Source: an uncultured Muribaculaceae bacterium (GTDB lineage Bacteria > Bacteroidota > Bacteroidia > Bacteroidales > Muribaculaceae). Taken from it: a stretch of DNA of 64,000 nucleotides. Where the stretch lies: assembly GCA_944321705.1 (NCBI GenBank), contig CALUMG010000003.1, forward strand, positions 1 to 64,000, given 5' to 3'. Positions 1 through 9,264 of the stretch are shown in pieces. How positions within the stretch are numbered: the stretch's first letter is position 1; each line of letters opens with the position of its first letter. The translations under genes and the position numbers were made by a program. A model generated the notes under the pieces. It did not search any database. It saw nothing but the letters and a program-made list of their open reading frames with translations, and was not told the DNA's origin.

Positions 1-870
1 CGTGTGTTCGACCCATTGACTTCCGCCCTGACCAATTTCACAGAGTTCCGATACTTTTCCATTGCAGGAGGACGTATTCTTTCCTTAATGAACGAGCCGG
101 AAATGAAAGGAGAACGGCAATCCCCGGCGGCAGGCGACATCCGGTTTGAGCACGTATCGTTTGCCTATCAGGACAAGGAAGTGCTGCACGACATAACCGT
201 CACGCTCCCCAAAAATTCCTTGACGGCTCTTGTAGGCCCTTCGGGTAGTGGGAAAAGCACCGTGATGAAACTTTGCGCCCGTTTCTACGACCCACAGCAG
301 GGACGCATCTTCTTTGGCGGTATGCCGATGGACGAAATAGCCCCCGAAAGCCTGATGAGTCATATCTCTATGGTGTTCCAAGATGTCTATCTGTTTCAAG
401 ACACCATACGCAACAACATCCGTTTCGGCAAGACCGATGCAACGGACGAGGAAATCATTGCCGCCGCCAAGAAAGCCTGTTGCCACGACTTCATCATGCG
501 CTTGCCGCAAGGCTACGACACGATGGTGGGCGAAGGAGGTTGTACCTTGTCCGGAGGCGAGAAACAGCGCATATCCATCGCCCGCGCCATACTGAAAGAC
601 GCGCCTGTTATCCTATTGGACGAAGCGACCGCCTCGCTCGACCCAGAAAATGAAGTAGAGGTACAAAAGGCCATCGACTCTTTGATTAAAGGACGTACTG
701 TCATTGCTATTGCCCACAGGCTCAAAACAATCAAGGATGCCGACCGGATAATCGTTTTGGATAATGGGCGGATAAAGGAAGAAGGCACACACGATGAGCT
801 TATTCGAAAAGAAGGACTCTATGCCCATTTGTGGAATATACAGGAAAGTATTTCGGGGTGGAAACTGTAA
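1..870 (+). CDS. ABC exporter, permease-ATPase C-terminal part (5' end outside window)
   Basis: The frame is open to the left edge, so this is the 3' part of a fused membrane-ATPase half-transporter. The first 40 or so residues match the linker after a type IV exporter membrane domain. The nucleotide-binding domain that follows is complete: Walker A GPSGSGKST (about 78-86 from the GTG at base 4), Q-loop Gln126, signature LSGGE (182-186), Walker B VILLDE (202-207) and switch His238. The family couples ATP hydrolysis to export of lipids, peptides or drugs at the inner membrane. The substrate cannot be read from this fragment. The base composition looks more GC-rich than the genes to the right, and a strong hairpin follows the stop codon. 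The gene could belong to a transferred segment, but this is inference. Confidence 0.88.
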   Translation, partial: RVFDPLTSALTNFTEFRYFSIAGGRILSLMNEPEMKGERQSPAAGDIRFEHVSFAYQDKEVLHDITVTLPKNSLTALVGPSGSGKSTVMKLCARFYDPQQGRIFFGGMPMDEIAPESLMSHISMVFQDVYLFQDTIRNNIRFGKTDATDEEIIAAAKKACCHDFIMRLPQGYDTMVGEGGCTLSGGEKQRISIARAILKDAPVILLDEATASLDPENEVEVQKAIDSLIKGRTVIAIAHRLKTIKDADRIIVLDNGRIKEEGTHDELIRKEGLYAHLWNIQESISGWKL

Positions 871-894
871 AAGTGTTATAAAACAACGCAATAT

Positions 895-933
895 AATGGA
901 TGTCTGTTTTTCTTAATGGAACAGACATCCATT
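895..933 (+). terminator. Hairpin after the ABC gene
   Basis: A perfect 14-bp stem (895-908 with 920-933) closes an 11-nt loop 25 bp after the ABC stop codon. There is only a short T-run after it, so termination is likely but not certain. Confidence 0.55.
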
Positions 934-1101
934 TCAAACATCAGGTTATAAATGAATTTACAGAATAAGGTATTAGGTGGGTATATCTTTTTAATCGTGC
1001 TTATAAGTTTTATGGCATCGCTACTTTCAGCCACATGCACTTTCCCCGTGTTTTTCCTTAACTTCCTAATACCCAACTTCTATTGCGTTAATCTACCGAA
1101 A

Positions 1102-1134
1102 TTCGGCAAATTTTCCATAGATTTATTAATTTTG
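1102..1134 (+). promoter_or_regulatory. Candidate pcrA promoter
   Basis: TAATTTTG at 1127-1134 matches the Bacteroidetes -7 box TAnnTTTG. A weak -33 (TTCG, 1102-1105) lies 21 nt upstream. Transcription would begin about 20 nt before the TTG start of pcrA. The rest of the 871-1160 gap shows only an inverted 9-mer (GGTATTAGG at 969-977, its complement at 1065-1073). Short ORFs on both strands there look spurious. Confidence 0.4.
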
Positions 1135-1160
1135 CACAGGAATTACAACTGACTGGAAAA

Positions 1161-3512
1161 TTGGAAGATTATTTGAGCGAACTGAATGACAGGCAACGCG
1201 AGGCTGTGTGCTATCTTGACGGGCCGCAACTCGTCATAGCAGGTGCCGGCTCGGGGAAAACACGCGTCTTGACATATAAAATAGCATACCTGCTCAACAA
1301 CGGATACAAATCTTATAATATCCTTGCACTTACCTTTACAAACAAAGCCGCACGGGAAATGAAAGAGCGTATCCGCACACTGGTAGGCGAAGATGTCGCT
1401 TCCGAGCTATGGATGGGAACTTTCCACTCCATGTTTTTGCGTATTCTCAGGATAAATTCTGACCGCATAGGTTTCAAGCACGACTTCACCATATATGACA
1501 CTACCGACTCCAAGTCGCTCATAAAGACAATCATACGCGACATGCAGCTCGATGAGAAACTGTACACTCCCGCCGAAGTCCATTCACGCATATCGGCAAT
1601 GAAAAACTCATTGATTTCTCCTGCCGACTATGAAGCCGACAACGACATGCGTGTCGCCGACAGCCGTGCAAGACGTCCAATGATGTATGCCCTGTACAAA
1701 GCCTACTGGAACCGTTGCCGCATAGCCGGGGCAATGGACTTTGACGACCTGCTGTTCTACACCAACATTCTGTTTCGCGACAATCCCGACCTGCTTGAAA
1801 AATACAGGGAAAGATTCAAGTACATCCTTGTCGACGAGTATCAAGACACTAATTTTGCCCAGCACCTCATCGTTTCGCAGCTCGGCAAACAGCATGGGCA
1901 CATATGCGTGGTGGGAGACGATGCCCAAAGCATATATTCATTCCGCGGAGCCAACGTGGCAAACATCTTGAACTTGAACAAATATTACGACAACTTGCGC
2001 ATCTTCAAGCTCGAGCAAAATTACCGCTCTACCCAGACCATAATCGATGCTGCAAACAGCCTTATTGAAAAGAATACCCAACAAATAAAAAAACATATTT
2101 TCTCGGAAAACTCACGAGGGAACAAAATATCTGTGCTGCAAGCATATTCCGACTTTGAAGAAGGATACCTTGTCGCTAACCAAATCATCAATCTACGAGC
2201 AAGGCGGGGTGACGGGTTTGACGAATTTGCAATATTGTACCGCACAAACGCTCAATCGCGCATCCTTGAAGAGGCTTTGCGTAAACGCAACATTCCTTAT
2301 CGCATATATGGAGGACAATCTTTCTACCAGCGAAAGGAAATAAAAGATGCCATCTCCTATTTCAGGCTCGTTATCAATCCCGACGATGATGAAGCTTTGC
2401 GTCGCATCATAAACTATCCTGCACGCGGCATCGGAGAGAGCACCATGGCCAAGCTCACACTCTCTTCGATAAAAAACAACGTGAGTCTGTGGAACGTGAT
2501 AAATGCCCTCGACAAATATGACACAGGCGTGAACGCTGGTACTCGGAAGAAGTTGGAAGCATTTGCCTCGTTCATGGCTCCGTTCATCAAAGACAATGCC
2601 GACGGCATGACCGCCGACAAGCTCGGACAGGAAATAATGAACGGGACAAAACTGATTTCTATGCTGGAAAGCGAGAAAACGCCCGAAAACATTAGCCGAA
2701 AAGAAAACCTCTTGGAATTGCTGAACAGCCTCGACGAATATGTCAGGACAAAAATCGAGGAAGGTGCTGATAATGTAACCATGGCAAACTTCCTTGGAGA
2801 AATTGCATTGCAAACCGACCAAGACACCAATGCCGATGATTCGGGCAATGCCGTTACACTGATGACCGTGCATGCGGCAAAAGGTCTTGAATTCAACAAC
2901 GTCATCATAGTGGGCGTGGAAGAAGACTTGTTCCCTTCATCCATGAGCCGGGACTCGATTGCCGAAATTGAGGAGGAACGACGATTGCTGTATGTGGCAA
3001 TCACGCGGGCCAGGTCGACTTGCACTATCACCTATGCCCGCTCACGTTACAAAAACGGACAAACCAAGACTTGCACAATGAGCCGCTTCATCAAAGACAT
3101 AGACCCTCAATTTTTGTCGATGACGCAATCATCGGGGATGTCAAGCGGAAGCTACGACTTCAACAAGTCGCGCGATGAATGGAACACACGCTACTTGCGT
3201 CAGGAAAGCAACAATGCGATGCATGCCGGCTCATCATCGACAAGCAATGGCAACCTGTTCCAGAAACGGATATCAACACCACCGATGAGCAAACCGGCCT
3301 CTTCAAGTCCCAATACGGGAGATTTTACACTTCACTCTACCGACGAATTGTGTTCAGGCATGAAAATTGAACATTCTCGTTTTGGATTCGGGACTATCAA
3401 CAATATTGAAGCCTCGGGTGCTGACACAAAAATAACTGTCGATTTTGGCAATGTTGGCACAAAGTCATTAATTTTAAAATTCGCACGTTTCAAAATATTA
3501 AAAACAGAATAA
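1161..3512 (+). CDS. pcrA: UvrD/PcrA-type superfamily 1 DNA helicase
   Basis: ATP-dependent 3'-5' DNA helicase of the UvrD/PcrA/Rep family, acting in repair and in clearing replication and recombination intermediates. The motifs are complete and in order: Walker A GAGSGKT (28-34), motif II DEYQDT (225-230), motif III GDDAQSIYSFRG, motif V TVHAAKGLEF and motif VI LLYVAITRAR. The C-terminal end (GMKIEHSRFGFGTI) matches the Tudor-like tail that binds RNA polymerase in PcrA. The 783 residues are normal for the family. Translation appears to begin at TTG 1161: no in-frame ATG lies between it and the upstream stop at 1089. nspC follows after only 3 nt, so the two are probably cotranscribed. Confidence 0.95.
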   Translation: MEDYLSELNDRQREAVCYLDGPQLVIAGAGSGKTRVLTYKIAYLLNNGYKSYNILALTFTNKAAREMKERIRTLVGEDVASELWMGTFHSMFLRILRINSDRIGFKHDFTIYDTTDSKSLIKTIIRDMQLDEKLYTPAEVHSRISAMKNSLISPADYEADNDMRVADSRARRPMMYALYKAYWNRCRIAGAMDFDDLLFYTNILFRDNPDLLEKYRERFKYILVDEYQDTNFAQHLIVSQLGKQHGHICVVGDDAQSIYSFRGANVANILNLNKYYDNLRIFKLEQNYRSTQTIIDAANSLIEKNTQQIKKHIFSENSRGNKISVLQAYSDFEEGYLVANQIINLRARRGDGFDEFAILYRTNAQSRILEEALRKRNIPYRIYGGQSFYQRKEIKDAISYFRLVINPDDDEALRRIINYPARGIGESTMAKLTLSSIKNNVSLWNVINALDKYDTGVNAGTRKKLEAFASFMAPFIKDNADGMTADKLGQEIMNGTKLISMLESEKTPENISRKENLLELLNSLDEYVRTKIEEGADNVTMANFLGEIALQTDQDTNADDSGNAVTLMTVHAAKGLEFNNVIIVGVEEDLFPSSMSRDSIAEIEEERRLLYVAITRARSTCTITYARSRYKNGQTKTCTMSRFIKDIDPQFLSMTQSSGMSSGSYDFNKSRDEWNTRYLRQESNNAMHAGSSSTSNGNLFQKRISTPPMSKPASSSPNTGDFTLHSTDELCSGMKIEHSRFGFGTINNIEASGADTKITVDFGNVGTKSLILKFARFKILKTE

Positions 3513-3515
3513 TAT

Positions 3516-4679
3516 ATGAACAAGATTGTCGACATAAAAGAGTATCCTACACCATACTATATAGTATATGAATCGAAACTGCGCCGAAATCTTGAACTCA
3601 TCAAGTCGGTTACTGACAGAGCCGGCGTGACCATAATAATGGCTTTCAAAGCAAATGCTCTGTGGAAGACTTTCCCTGTCATGCGTGAATATGACGTGGC
3701 TTCTACTGCAAGCTCCTTGAACGAAATGTGGCTTGCCAATGAGGAATTAGGGAAACTCGCCCATTCCTATTGTCCTGCTTACACCGAAAGCACAATATAT
3801 AAATACCTGCAAGGAAGCTCACACATAACTTTCAACAGCCTGGAGCAATGCAACAGGTTCAAGCCCCATGTGGACAAATTCAATGACGGCGACAAAGGGC
3901 ACACGGTGAGTTGCGGCTTGCGCATCAACCCCATGTGCTCGGTCATTGAAACCGACATATACAATCCTTGCCGACCGGGATCGAGATTTGGAGTGACAGC
4001 CGACAAGATTTCACAACTGCCCCAGTGGATTGAAGGCTTCCACTTCCATGCATTGTGCGAATCAACTTCCTACGACCTCGAAAAAGTACTTACTGCCGTG
4101 GAAGAGCAATTCGGACAATACCTGCCACGCCTCAAGTGGCTCAACATGGGTGGCGGCCATCTCATGACTCGGAAAGGATATGATGTGGAACACCTGATAA
4201 AGATTCTCAAAGAATTCAAATTGCGGCATCCTAATCTTGAACTGATTCTTGAACCGGGAAGCGCGTTCACTTGGCGCACGGGCGACCTCATTGCTTCTGT
4301 CGTGGACATTGTGGAAAACAACGGCGTAAAGACGGCAATTGCCGATGTGTCGTTTGCATGCCACATGCCCGACTGCCTCGAAATGCCCTATAAGCCGGCA
4401 ATCACCGAGTCTCTACCCGATGTCGACAATGCAAAACCTACCTACCGCATAGGCGGCAATTCATGCCTTAGCGGTGACTTCGTAGGCGATTGGAGCTTCT
4501 CCGAGCCTTTAAAAGAAAGCGACCGCCTCACTTTTGAGGACATGAACCATTACACCACGGTAAAGACCAACATGTTCAACGGCATCCAGCATCCGTCAAT
4601 CCTGTTTGCCCGATGCGACGGCTCCGTGGAACTGTTGCGTGAATTCACCTACGAAGATTACAAGACTCGCATGAGTTGA
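3516..4679 (+). CDS. nspC: Carboxynorspermidine decarboxylase
   Basis: PLP-dependent fold III decarboxylase that converts carboxyspermidine or carboxynorspermidine to spermidine or norspermidine. This is the usual polyamine route in Bacteroidota. The Schiff-base lysine lies in MAFKANALW near the N-terminus (Lys45). The region CESTSYD..LNMGGGHLMTRKGYD and the late EPGSA phosphate-binding segment are typical of NspC rather than LysA or SpeA. The 387 residues match full-length enzymes. It starts 3 nt after pcrA. The partner carboxynorspermidine dehydrogenase is not in this window. The R-M island begins 16 nt after its stop with no visible terminator between, so island genes could be read from this promoter. 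Confidence 0.92.
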   Translation: MNKIVDIKEYPTPYYIVYESKLRRNLELIKSVTDRAGVTIIMAFKANALWKTFPVMREYDVASTASSLNEMWLANEELGKLAHSYCPAYTESTIYKYLQGSSHITFNSLEQCNRFKPHVDKFNDGDKGHTVSCGLRINPMCSVIETDIYNPCRPGSRFGVTADKISQLPQWIEGFHFHALCESTSYDLEKVLTAVEEQFGQYLPRLKWLNMGGGHLMTRKGYDVEHLIKILKEFKLRHPNLELILEPGSAFTWRTGDLIASVVDIVENNGVKTAIADVSFACHMPDCLEMPYKPAITESLPDVDNAKPTYRIGGNSCLSGDFVGDWSFSEPLKESDRLTFEDMNHYTTVKTNMFNGIQHPSILFARCDGSVELLREFTYEDYKTRMS

Positions 4680-4695
4680 AAAAACTAAAAAGCTC

Positions 4696-5736
4696 ATGAA
4701 CGAGAAGCGATACACGGTACTGGATTTATTTTGCGGATGTGGTGGAATGTCCACAGGCTTTGAAAGCGCAGGGTATGACATATTATTAGGAATAGATATA
4801 TGGAAAGATGCCTTGATTACATTCCAAAATAATCATAGAAACAGCCGAATTTTATGTGCTGACATATCAAATATCTCAGGCAATGATGTGGAAAATATCA
4901 TTGGCAACAATACTATTGATGTAATTATTGGCGGTCCTCCATGCCAAGGGTTCTCAATCGCAGGGAAACGAATGTTAGATGACGAACGTAACAAACTATA
5001 CAAGGGGTTCGTCCGCATGGTTGCTTATTTCAAACCTCGTGCATTTGTTTTAGAAAACGTACCGAATATATTTTCTATCGGAAATGGAATTATCAAAGAA
5101 AATATAATACAAGAATTTGAGAATTTAGGCTATAATGTGAGTACAAAAATACTAATAGCATCTGATTATGGAGTTCCACAAAATAGACGCCGAGCGATAT
5201 TTATTGGATTAAGAAACGGCATATTCAATTTTGAAGAATTGCCTACAGTAGACCATAAAGTATCCACAGCCGAAGCAATTGACGACCTACCTGAAATATC
5301 TTTGCCTGATGGGAATCCATACACAATTAAGCCAAATAGTGAATTCCAAACTTTGATAAGGGAAAAAAGCTGTGGTATATGGAACCATCAAACAACCAAT
5401 CACAATGAACAAACTACAAAAATAATAGCATTGGTTCCTGACGGAGGAAATTACAAAGATTTACCTGCCAATCTACAAAATACCCGTAAGGTGCACATTG
5501 CATGGACTCGTTTAAATAGTAAAAAGCCCAGTATTACGATAGATACTGGACATAGACATCACTTTCATTATAAATGGAATCGGATACCTACTGTTAGAGA
5601 ATGTGCAAGAATTCAATCTTTTCCCGATAATTATATATTCTCTTGTAGTAAAACGAGTCAATATAAACAAGTAGGCAATGCCGTTCCTCCTATTATGGCT
5701 CAAGCAATAGCAAATCATCTGAAAAAGTTATTATGA
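4696..5736 (+). CDS. DNA (cytosine-5) methyltransferase, first of two
   Basis: Transfers a methyl group from SAM to C5 of cytosine in its recognition site, here presumably as the protective half of the R-M system. Motif I is DLFCGCGG (10-17), catalytic motif IV PPCQGFS (81-87, Cys83), motif VI ENV (120-122), motif VIII QNRRR (162-166) and motif X QVGNAVPP near the C-terminus. The target-recognition region between VIII and IX is of normal size. The stop overlaps the next gene's start by 4 nt (ATGA), so translation is coupled. Codons are much AT-richer than in nspC, which suggests transfer. It is clearly different in sequence from the second methyltransferase at 7205. Confidence 0.95.
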   Translation: MNEKRYTVLDLFCGCGGMSTGFESAGYDILLGIDIWKDALITFQNNHRNSRILCADISNISGNDVENIIGNNTIDVIIGGPPCQGFSIAGKRMLDDERNKLYKGFVRMVAYFKPRAFVLENVPNIFSIGNGIIKENIIQEFENLGYNVSTKILIASDYGVPQNRRRAIFIGLRNGIFNFEELPTVDHKVSTAEAIDDLPEISLPDGNPYTIKPNSEFQTLIREKSCGIWNHQTTNHNEQTTKIIALVPDGGNYKDLPANLQNTRKVHIAWTRLNSKKPSITIDTGHRHHFHYKWNRIPTVRECARIQSFPDNYIFSCSKTSQYKQVGNAVPPIMAQAIANHLKKLL

Positions 5737-7217
5737 AAACTGAATCAAAATTTTATCAAATTCCTGAAAAATACTGGTATCGCATTCATTTTGTACGACC
5801 TCGCTTTAAAAGTAATATTGAAAATGTATTACTTTACATGGCCAATGAGTGTTGCAGGATACCTAAATGCTCTTGCGAGGAATACAGGAAACGTTTTTAT
5901 AATGCTATAAGAATGTTTCCCGGCAACATAGACGCAACAAATAAAACTTTACATAATTGGAGAACTGAAATTCCTGCGTTGTTTGGTTTTTACACGGAAA
6001 ATAAAAAAACCGACATAACAGAAACTTCAAAAATGGCAATTTTTTTACATGAGAACCAAGATTTAACACAATTTCTTAGATTATTCCTGTATTCTTTCCA
6101 ATTCCCAGGAGGACATCTTAAACCACAAGATTTAAAAGATATCATAGAAAAGAACATAAGATTTAAACCGGCCAAAACAATAATCAAAGTTTTAATGGCT
6201 GGGAATAATATCCTTAGTTCCCAGAATACTGCAAAGGAAATGTCTATTACGGCTGAAGAAGCCACTTACTGCATTTTCAATGACGTGCGAGTGACAAGTG
6301 GATTGGTTTCAGCCGAAACAATCGCTAAAACCATTTTGGAAAATAGGAAATCTAAAATAAAATATTACAATCCTGACGATTTTAAAGTGCTGTCATTAAC
6401 AGGAAAGGCCCGATCAAAAGGAGACATTACAAGATATGCAGGAGATATCCTTGACTACATGGAAATAGCCAACTTATTAGAAAAACGACACGGATATTTT
6501 TCATTAAAAGGGAATGAAACATCCGCATTGAATCTATTTATTGAAGACACAACATGGTTTAATGGATACGATTCTTTTTATGGTAAAAATCATATTGAGA
6601 CTTCTGAATTATCAAAAATTGAACCATCATGGTTTAATTATGTAAATGATTCCATGAATCCTCAGCTTTTCAAAACAAGCATTCCTACAATTTTAACAGA
6701 GAACAATGAAATAAATGTTATTTTGGATGAAAGAATAAAAGCCGTCGTTTATTCCACAGAAAAAACAACAAAAGACATAGGAACTCTTGGTGAAGCAATT
6801 ATATGCAGCCATGAAAAAATGCGTCTTAAAATAAACGGCTATGAAGATTTTGTCCGTTTAGTGCAAATAGTAGACAGTCCTTCTTATCATCCTGGATTTG
6901 ACATTGACAGCTATGAAGCTGATGGCACTGAAGATCATCGCTACATTGAAGTAAAAACCACTATCAGCAAACAAAAAGTACAAATATATGGATTCCACAT
7001 GTCAACTAACGAATGGCGCGTGGCAAATACAATCCAAGAACATTATTGCGTATACAGGTTAATGCTTAGCGAGCATGAGAGAACGTTGTTCATACTTAGG
7101 AATCCGGTTAAATTATATAAAACCGATAAAATTGATGCTGAGCCTCGTGATGGCATGGATATTACATTCTCTTCAAATGATTTTCAACCATCAGAATTAT
7201 TGACATGGAAAAAATAA
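5733..7217 (+). CDS. Putative type II restriction endonuclease with DUF3883-like PD-(D/E)xK domain
   Basis: The gene lies between two m5C methyltransferases and overlaps both, so it is probably the cognate nuclease. The C-terminal third looks like DUF3883. After a GTLGEAI segment there is a GFDID stretch with Asp390, then YIEVKT with Glu406 and Lys408, which fits the D-x(n)-ExK metal-binding core of PD-(D/E)xK nucleases. The N-terminal 300 residues show no motif I recognise and could hold DNA recognition. Length is 494 residues. Composition is AT-rich like its neighbours. DUF3883 proteins also occur in other defence contexts, so the restriction role rests mainly on position. Confidence 0.75.
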   Translation: MKTESKFYQIPEKYWYRIHFVRPRFKSNIENVLLYMANECCRIPKCSCEEYRKRFYNAIRMFPGNIDATNKTLHNWRTEIPALFGFYTENKKTDITETSKMAIFLHENQDLTQFLRLFLYSFQFPGGHLKPQDLKDIIEKNIRFKPAKTIIKVLMAGNNILSSQNTAKEMSITAEEATYCIFNDVRVTSGLVSAETIAKTILENRKSKIKYYNPDDFKVLSLTGKARSKGDITRYAGDILDYMEIANLLEKRHGYFSLKGNETSALNLFIEDTTWFNGYDSFYGKNHIETSELSKIEPSWFNYVNDSMNPQLFKTSIPTILTENNEINVILDERIKAVVYSTEKTTKDIGTLGEAIICSHEKMRLKINGYEDFVRLVQIVDSPSYHPGFDIDSYEADGTEDHRYIEVKTTISKQKVQIYGFHMSTNEWRVANTIQEHYCVYRLMLSEHERTLFILRNPVKLYKTDKIDAEPRDGMDITFSSNDFQPSELLTWKK

Positions 7218-8176
7218 AAGTCGCCTCTATTTTTTGTGGATGCGGTGGTATGGATCTTGGAGTCTTGGGTGGTTTTTCCTACTTAGATAAAGTATTTGCT
7301 GAAAATCCATTTGAAATTGTGTATTCTATTGACAATGATCCATATTGCACAAAAATATATAATGATAATTTTGTTCACAAATGCATTGTAAAAGATGTAC
7401 GCGACATAAATATTAGCGAAATACCTGATTTTGACATGCTGATTGGAGGCTTTCCATGCCAATCATTCTCAATATCTGCACAAAATCCTCCTCGTTTAGG
7501 ATATAAGGATGAACGTGGAATGCTATTCTTTGAAATGGTTAAAATCTTAAAAGAACGTAAACCTCGATTCTTTATCGCAGAGAATGTGAAAGGCATAATG
7601 TCAGCAAATAAAAAGAAGGCATTTCCCATGATCCTGAAAGAATTCGAAGATGCCGGATACAATGTAACCTATAAGCTTCTAAATTCTTTTGCATTTGGAG
7701 TACCCCAAAAAAGAGAACGCGTTATAATAGTTGGTTTCAAAAATTTCACAGACTTCATGCACTTCAATTTTCCGAATCCGATAAAATCTTCTAACAGAAA
7801 AGTTCTAAAGGATGTTATTATTGAAGATGAAAATTGTAATGAGAATTTATTTTTCAGCGACAAAGCCGTTGCTGGAATGATGTCAGTAAGAGAAAAAATG
7901 AACAAAGGTCGTGTTATGAATCTTGATGAACCGTGCAACACAATTAGCGCGCATTTGGCAAAAGTAAGTTTAAACAGTACAGATCCAGTGTTCATGTTCA
8001 ACGGGCGATACCGACGTTTCTCCACACGCGAAGCAGCGAGAATCCAATCATTTCCCGACTCTTTCAAATTAAATTCAGTTTCTCAATTGCGTCAATATCG
8101 AGCTATAGGCAACGCCGTTCCGCCTGTATTAATGTGGCACATCATAAGATCCTTTGTGCCTTATATTTCCTCATAA
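7205..8176 (+). CDS. DNA (cytosine-5) methyltransferase, second of two
   Basis: A second complete m5C methyltransferase: motif I SIFCGCGGMDLG (8-19), motif IV GGFPCQSFS (81-89, Cys85), motif VI ENV (126-128), motif VIII PQKRERV (167-173), motif IX REAARIQSFPD and motif X AIGNAVPPVL. The target-recognition region is short, in keeping with 323 residues in all. The gene starts inside the 3' end of the nuclease gene (13-nt overlap). It is not a duplicate of the first methyltransferase: the sequences diverge outside the motifs. A pair of unlike m5C enzymes usually means that the two strands of an asymmetric site are methylated separately. That is established for several type IIS systems but is inference here. 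Confidence 0.94.
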   Translation: MEKIKVASIFCGCGGMDLGVLGGFSYLDKVFAENPFEIVYSIDNDPYCTKIYNDNFVHKCIVKDVRDINISEIPDFDMLIGGFPCQSFSISAQNPPRLGYKDERGMLFFEMVKILKERKPRFFIAENVKGIMSANKKKAFPMILKEFEDAGYNVTYKLLNSFAFGVPQKRERVIIVGFKNFTDFMHFNFPNPIKSSNRKVLKDVIIEDENCNENLFFSDKAVAGMMSVREKMNKGRVMNLDEPCNTISAHLAKVSLNSTDPVFMFNGRYRRFSTREAARIQSFPDSFKLNSVSQLRQYRAIGNAVPPVLMWHIIRSFVPYISS

Positions 8177-8204
8177 ATTAGTATTCCACAAATTTGTTCA
8201 AGTA

Positions 8205-8235
8205 TTGCTGATAGCGTCTGAATTCATTAATTTTG
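8205..8235 (+). promoter_or_regulatory. Promoter for the CPBP protease gene
   Basis: TTG (8205-8207), a 20-nt spacer and TAATTTTG (8228-8235). A possible TTG start at 8233 lies inside the -7 box, which argues for the ATG at 8284. Confidence 0.65.
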
Positions 8236-8283
8236 AAACTGAAAAAGAATCGGTTTACTCATTTATTGATAACTTCACATAGT

Positions 8284-9105
8284 ATGAAACATAGCACTGC
8301 CTTATGGAAATGGACATTGCTGCTTGTGTCCGGGTTCATCCTGTTTCTGTTTTTGTCTCAGATTTCTCCTGCCATTGGCAGCCTCAGCAATAATTTGCCG
8401 GTCAAGTCGACACTGCTGTTTGCTGGCGGATTATGCATTTTGGGCTTATACGTTATTCTTGTGAAACTCTTTGAAAAAAGGCACGTTTCGGAATTAAACG
8501 TCAGTCGGGCTTTACCTGATTTGCTAACAGGATTTGCCATAGGGGCAGTTTTTATTGCCGGTGTTATTTTTATACTGGCACTAATTGGCTGTTACAAAAT
8601 AGATTCAATCGAGATTGATTGGGGAGCAATGCTTCTTGACTTTAGCGTATTGTTTTTAGTCGCTGTAAATGAAGAGATTATTTTCAGAGGTATAGTCTTC
8701 AGAATGATAAAAGAGCGATTCAATATTACTGTAGCATTCATCATATCCTCATTGTCATTCGGATTAATGCACCTGTGGAATGTCGATATGTGGACTGCCA
8801 TTGCCATCTCGGCCGAAGCCGGATTCATGCTGGCAGCGGCATACAACCTGCGAAACAACCTGTGGATTCCGATAGGCATTCACTGGGCTTGGAATTTTAT
8901 GTCCTCTACCGTTTTCGGCTTAGTGGTTTCAGGCACGTCAATAAAAGAATATAGCTTGATTGTTCCCGAGATAAGCGGACCGTATATATTGAACGGAGGC
9001 AGCAACGGTTTTGAAGGTTCTATCGTCACTTGCATTTGCGGAATATTAATCGGTTTTGTCCTATTATATTATAGTAGAAAATCCCACAGCACAGGCAAGT
9101 GTTAG
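8284..9105 (+). CDS. CPBP (CAAX protease / bacteriocin-processing) family intramembrane protease
   Basis: Multi-spanning membrane protein with the conserved glutamyl-protease motifs of the Abi/CPBP family: EExxFR (Glu130, Glu131, Arg135 from the ATG at 8284), FGLMHLWN (His163) and HWAWN (His200, Asn204). About seven hydrophobic segments can be seen. In bacteria such proteins have been linked to bacteriocin self-immunity and peptide maturation, but most have no known substrate. The ATG at 8284 is preferred to an upstream in-frame TTG because the latter lies in the promoter. The gene has its own promoter just after the R-M island and need not belong to it. Confidence 0.85.
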   Translation: MKHSTALWKWTLLLVSGFILFLFLSQISPAIGSLSNNLPVKSTLLFAGGLCILGLYVILVKLFEKRHVSELNVSRALPDLLTGFAIGAVFIAGVIFILALIGCYKIDSIEIDWGAMLLDFSVLFLVAVNEEIIFRGIVFRMIKERFNITVAFIISSLSFGLMHLWNVDMWTAIAISAEAGFMLAAAYNLRNNLWIPIGIHWAWNFMSSTVFGLVVSGTSIKEYSLIVPEISGPYILNGGSNGFEGSIVTCICGILIGFVLLYYSRKSHSTGKC

Positions 9106-9201
9106 GCTCTCATCGATAAATCATTGCATTAACGATAATTTATCATGCTCATCTCCACAAGAAAATGGATGCGCGCATTACAATAGTACAAGAACATGCT
9201 A

Positions 9202-9247
9202 TTGCACATTGCATTTGAATTAATTAATTTTACAGCCAAAATTGGCT
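9202..9247 (+). promoter_or_regulatory. fprA promoter with inverted repeat at the start site
   Basis: TTG (9202-9204), 20-nt spacer, TAATTTTA (9225-9232). The dyad AGCCAA-AA-TTGGCT (9234-9247) follows at once, where transcription should begin, so it may be an operator. Confidence 0.5.
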
Positions 9248-9264
9248 AACTTATTTATATTGAT

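Noticed and set aside
952..1152. Short hydrophobic ORF between the ABC gene and pcrA
   Set aside because: It overlaps the probable pcrA promoter, a similar ORF exists on the other strand, and there is no ribosome site. Likely chance.
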